In this document: piece after piece, positions 53,275-64,000 of the stretch
How the letters are laid out: each line of letters opens with the position of its first letter
Position numbering within the stretch: the stretch's first letter is position 1
Assembly: GCF_015706575.1 (NCBI RefSeq)
Contig: NW_024037059.1
Span: 30,824,129 to 30,888,128, forward strand
DNA: 64,000 nt
From: Patiria miniata
Lineage: Eukaryota; Echinodermata; Asteroidea; Valvatida; Asterinidae
Direction: 5' to 3'
Notes under the pieces: generated by a model
What the model saw: the letters and a program-made list of their open reading frames with translations, nothing else
Database searches by the model: none
Told to the model about the DNA's origin: nothing
Program-made: the position numbers and the translations under genes

Positions 53275-53795
53275 TATGAAGCCCGGGAAGGGACAGGGTG
53301 GAATTTTTTTTTGGGGAGTTTGCTAATTCGTTCGCACGAATTACCAATTCGTTCGCACGAATTACCAATTCGTTCGCACGAATTACCAATTCGTTCGCAC
53401 GAATTACTAATTCGTTCGCACGAATTACAAATTCGTTCGCACGAATTAGTAATTCGTGCGAACGAATTAGTAATTCGTTCGAACGAATTACTAATTCGTG
53501 GGAACGAATTGGTAATTCGTGCGAACGAATTAGTAATTCGTTCGCACGAATTACTATAGGCCTAATTCGTTCCCACGAATTACTAATTCGTGCGCACGAA
53601 TTACTTATTCGTTCCCACGAATTGCTAATTCGTTCGCACGAATTAGTAATTCGTGCGAACGAATTAGTAATTCGTGCGAACAAAATAGCAATTCGTGCGA
53701 ACGAATAAGCAATTCGTGCGAACGAATTAGTAATTCGTGCGAACGAATTAGGAAATTCCAAAAAAAATTCCACCCTGTCCCTTCCCGGGCTTCAT
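53275..53795. mobile_element. Palindrome-of-palindromes element, copy 2 (521 bp)
   Basis: Same TIR as 50244-50560 and twenty 21-bp palindromic units. Centres: TCGC x6, GCGA, TCGA, GGGA, GCGA, TCGC, a spacer with TATAGGCCTA, TCCC, GCGC, TCCC, TCGC, GCGA x5. The outer part mirrors itself. The 270-, 136- and 97-aa ORFs here are period-21 artefacts. Confidence 0.9.
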
Positions 53796-55602
53796 AAAAA
53801 TATTCTTTTGAAAAGGTTCAAGCGACTTCGTCGAAACATTTATACAGAAAAGAAATTATTTAGACAGTATAGGCCTACTTGGCCCCCAATGGAAATTTGT
53901 TATAGTCCCATAAATGACGATTGAATATTAACGGGTCAGTAACGCAAACCTCCCTGTATTAATCCCCCCTTCCCCCGCCTTGGTGGAAACCCTGGCTAGG
54001 CCGCTAGTCATTGTCTGCTGATCTGATCTGTTTTCTCAGTAAAGGCATCATTTCCAGTATCTCGAAACTATCGTAACCTACCAAATTATGATCAAGAAGC
54101 CGACTTGGATATCGCAGGCCTACTGGTACTAAACGCGTAAAATAAAATCCGAATGAAAATCGCTTTTAGCGGCACGGGTGAAGGGAGAAATACCTATTTA
54201 CTGAACTGAAAGTTCGTTTGTTTCACTTTTTTTGCAAGGGCATTTTACCCGCACACTTTAGTCAACTAAAAATTTGTCGAAAAAAAAGGCGCGCTAAACA
54301 AAATACAAATGTAGTCGTCTCGCACGACAACTGGTTCCCGCTTCCATAACATGGGGACCGGTAGCTAGTTCCCATTTAAAGCCATTGATTGGATCGCCTG
54401 ATCTCAGTAACATTTTTTTTAAAGATTTGATAACGATGTTTACAGCTTTGCACATGGATGACAAAAGAACTTGTCTTTGGTCTCGACGTTTCGACAAGCC
54501 TGCTCTAGTCATCGTCAGGATGGCTATCAGGTGTTTTTTTTTGCACTTCTATGCAAAGGGATTTTTAGTCTATGATTTTTTAACAGATCCGCTGATTAAT
54601 TATGCAAGACAACCGCATCTTGACCTCTAGATTTTGACCAATCAGCGGGCGCTTTCTATATCGGGTCTTCGGTCATTCGCCTGTTGCCCGACTTTTGTTG
54701 CATTACGAAACGCTGTATTCGAATTGACTAATCAAACCATTCATTAGTCCTGATTTAGGAATAAAATGACATCACGATTTAGTAAACTCGACTCTGATTG
54801 GCTGGCGCGCGGCTTGCATATATCTGCATGCTTAGACATATCAGACGTTATACAGGAGACTGGCTCCGTGGATAACGGGTGATAGACTAGGGGATTTTGC
54901 CCGCACAACTGAAATCTCAAAAAAGAGATAACATTAAGAATTCTCTTTATTCTCTTACAAAAATACAATGTGCGAAGACGTGTAGATTTGAAAGATGAAA
55001 ATAAATCCCTACAATTATCAAGCTGGCAAAATAAATGGCAGTTAGACAAGGCAATGCCAAAACAAACTAAAAATAAAAGAAACCACCATCTTGGCAGTAA
55101 GATATGGAAACCCAATTCCTAAAATTCTTTTGTTTGGAAGACTATTACGTATTGTGTAATCTGGTAGACAAAATAAGAAGTCATTTTTTTAGGTGGTGCC
55201 GTGCTCATGCGCACACCGCACGTGTTCTTAAAGATGAAGCACACACATTTTGGTAACACTATTGGTGTAAGCATATATATTACCTGTGCCGTGCGCAACT
55301 CACGCTCGCCTGGTGCTAACTCAGAAAATGGCTGTCGCCGAAGTACTCTATATGTTTTCCTCGTTTTGGTAACACCCTTAATATAAATACCTAACTGCAC
55401 AAACACTTATAAAACAATATGAAAAAGAAAAGAGTTTATTTAACAGAAACATTAAAACATTTACAAATGTGATAATACTTTAACAAATATGTTACTTTCT
55501 TAGCATGTTATATGCAAATTTTTGGTCTCAAGGTTCAGATGTCCGTGCAAAGTGAACAAAATACATTCACAAGGAACTATCTGTAATATGAGATAGTTGG
55601 CA

Positions 55603-56193
55603 CACAAATAAGGGAATACGTGTGCTTGGGAGGTGTTAAACTTTATGTTTAAGACTGGTTGGAGTTGCATGCTGATATTCACATGAGCCAAAGACGAGGG
55701 TAATTATCAGCATCAAGACTCCAACCGGTATTAAACAGAGTGTTTAATACCGACCAAGCACATATTTATACCCATTCATGAATACCTTTTCCAAATTAAA
55801 ACAAGTCAAAGATAAAACAAAACTTTAGCTGTATAATGGAGTGTCCAGCTCATGAGCAAGACGTAAACAAATCCTTTTATGGAGATTGGCATGTGTCGTG
55901 GTCGCACATACTGCATGTACTGCGCGATGTCGTGCAGATGCAGCTGTGGTGAGTGCGTTGTGAATTTAGGTCGATGAAATACTGACTCACTAGTAGTATT
56001 GCCCATGCCTACGTGAGGATGAACGTTCAACCAATAAAACCATTAAAGGCACTGGATATCATAGGAGTCCAAATTTCCTGTGACACAGGAAAAGTGTTGA
56101 AGACTAACCAGCAGCGTTTTAATCATCCGTTTAAGACCGGCCACATGACGGGCTCTCGACCAATGGGAATGTGAAACTGTCTTAGGTATTTAT
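55603..56193 (+). repeat. Diverged copy of the hairpin-repeat family
   Basis: GGTAATTATCAGCATC, TATTAAACAGAGTGTTTAAT, CATTCATGAATACCTTTTCC and GACGGGCTCTCGACCAAT follow the order in 50568-51190. A further partial copy starts at 56198. Confidence 0.75.
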
Positions 56194-56506
56194 AAATAAA
56201 GGAATAAATATGTGCTTGGCCAGTTTTGAACAAGTTCCTTTAACACCAGCTAGGGGCCTGGATGCTGAAAATGTCCCAAACCACAGGCGAGGGACGTTGT
56301 CCACAACCAGGCCCCTACAACAAAATATGGCCTACAACTAAAGCTCCTTCAACCCTGGGTCTTTCTAAGCAGATGCAAAGTACATCACAACAATTATTGT
56401 TATATCGTGTGCTTGGATACTGTATTTTCATTGGTCTAGGACAGCCACATGTCTGGTCTATAAAAACGTATGTCACACACTGAGGGTGACATCGCATTGC
56501 TTCATT

Positions 56507-56573
56507 GCGCGCATGTGGAACCTGCCGGCGCGCATGTGGAACCTGCCGGCGCGCATGTGGAACCTGCCGGCGC
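56507..56573 (+). repeat. 21-bp tandem repeat, three copies
   Basis: GCGCATGTGGAACCTGCCGGC repeated three times without change. Confidence 0.9.
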
Positions 56574-57099
56574 ACTAGCTTTGCGCAAACAAACAAGGTA
56601 TTGGTCAGTAAATGTCCGATGTCTTCACCTAGTTGCACCTTCTGAGGCATTTACGTGTGAAACATCATAATTGGTTGGATGGACAACAGAACATTACTTC
56701 AATTTTGAAGTGGTAAATTAAAAATTAATATACATGTAAACCACAATTGGATGTTGCTTCAACACGATCTGGGAGAAAATTGACCCAAATGTCTGACCCT
56801 TCAAAACTTACAAACTATCAGTATGCTGGCAAAGCAACTTGAATTAGAGGACTGACAATATCTGGGCTAACACTGGGCTAAGATCTAGGGATGTTTTGAC
56901 TCCACTTCTGAAAATTTTATGTAATCTCCCATGCAGGCCAAAAGCCCAGTCACCACTGGCGACAACTCTTTAAATGACTTCAACAACTGTTACGGCAACA
57001 TCGGCTTATATTGCACTGTAAAATGTCCAGTCAAGTCCATGGGCTCCAACACAATAGCACCACGAGAAACAGATGTCATCGTGTATACAAACACTGGCA

Positions 57100-63319
<6,220 letters not shown>

Positions 63320-64000
63320 CTGCAATGAGACAGAAAAGAATGCAACAATGTTCCCCTCCAAACATTCAAACACCTGATAGCATTCTTGGATTCAATAGAA
63401 CTTCTTCAAAAACCACAACAAGTGTTTACGTTTTATGCTACGCCCAATATTTTTAGACTACGTGGGCAACAACGCGTGCCGCACTCCAATGCCATTATGT
63501 ATGTTCTAGCCACACGCATCGTACGCACTTACTCATTTTTTGCTTTTGTGCACGCATCTGGGGCTTTATCCCTCCTATGCAAACACACATTCTGTTCCAA
63601 GTTGTCCTCTCAACTGTTTTCAACAGTTAAGAGCTCCCGGCCTACATAAAGCACGATTGATTGGCTGCGACTGTTCGATACAGCTTTGCTTTGACTGTAG
63701 GTGATTGATAAGCCAGCTGTGCCCACAACTTGCCTGCTTTGTCTGATCATGGTCTGCCGACTGATTTTGACTAGTCACAGTGCTTGCTTGACATATGATC
63801 TGACTGTTTGTGACTAGCTTGTGTTAAAAGTATAGCAGGGAAAGTGGATGGAAATTTTGACTGTCTGCGACTATTTAAATAAAATAGCAGGAGGGTTGAT
63901 CACTACTGTGATGGGTCAAAACATCCGAGGCACAGCGTAATGCATTGGTCTTTTTAAAGACACGGCTATGTACATGCTTTTCTGCTAACAGAGCTGCCAT
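63320..64000. other. DDX43 intron, window edge
   Basis: No further DDX43 exon found up to the right edge. GACTGTTTGTGACTAG-type words recur near 63700-63870; nothing else seen. Confidence 0.5.

Larger units (their letters stand above)
53796..57099. other. Intergenic region right of the palindromic elements
   Basis: No exon seen. 54695-54900 is an inverted copy of dispersed families from 2895-3110 and 3530-3625. 55603-56193 is a diverged hairpin-repeat copy. The DDX43 3' UTR must begin at the right edge; no clear AATAAA complement was found. Confidence 0.5.

Overview
The window is eukaryotic nuclear DNA. It has spliced genes with GT-AG introns, one AT-AC intron, tRNA-derived SINEs, many foldback and terminal-inverted-repeat (TIR) elements, and a Ty3/gypsy-type LTR retrotransposon. 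The proteins read closely on vertebrate BLCAP, CCDC25, FKBP12 and DDX43, and the SINE types point to a metazoan, most likely a marine invertebrate deuterostome (echinoderm, hemichordate or amphioxus). I cannot fix the species.

Layout. 389-2518 (+): the last two visible exons of an unrecognised gene that starts left of the window. 2519-16124: no gene I can support, only repeats. 16125-16361 (-): an intronless BLCAP. 16913-23805 (+): CCDC25, seven coding exons, head-to-head with BLCAP across 551 bp. 28065-47214 (-): an FKBP12 (FKBP1A-type) gene, five coding exons giving 108 aa; its last intron is a textbook U12-type AT-AC intron. 57100-63319 (-, continues off the right edge): the C-terminal half of a DDX43-type DEAD-box helicase, eight exons, ending in an RGG-rich tail.

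The third intron of FKBP1A (30833-41725) holds a stack of nested insertions. A young 8.3-kb LTR retrotransposon (32676-41004, TSD CTAC) sits inside a TTAA-flanked piggyBac-like MITE (32409-41049). That MITE in turn split a hairpin repeat whose uninterrupted relative lies at 50568-51190. The retrotransposon has near-identical 1.58-kb LTRs, a tRNA-Leu-type primer site and a polypurine tract. Its polyprotein passes in frame from Gag to RNase H/integrase with no protease or reverse transcriptase. A second ORF encodes two C2H2 zinc fingers and starts directly at a splice-acceptor-like site.

The rest is dense in palindromic DNA: PIF/Harbinger-like MITEs with TTA/TAA duplications, pogo-like MITEs flanked by TA, a 454-bp foldback with a 9-bp target duplication, and a 2.5-kb TIR element just upstream of FKBP1A exon 1. 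Two related elements are built from 21-bp palindromic units arranged in larger palindromes. The genes do not form an operon or pathway; BLCAP/CCDC25 may share a bidirectional promoter. All exon calls were made by eye from translation plus splice sites and were not aligned to any database.
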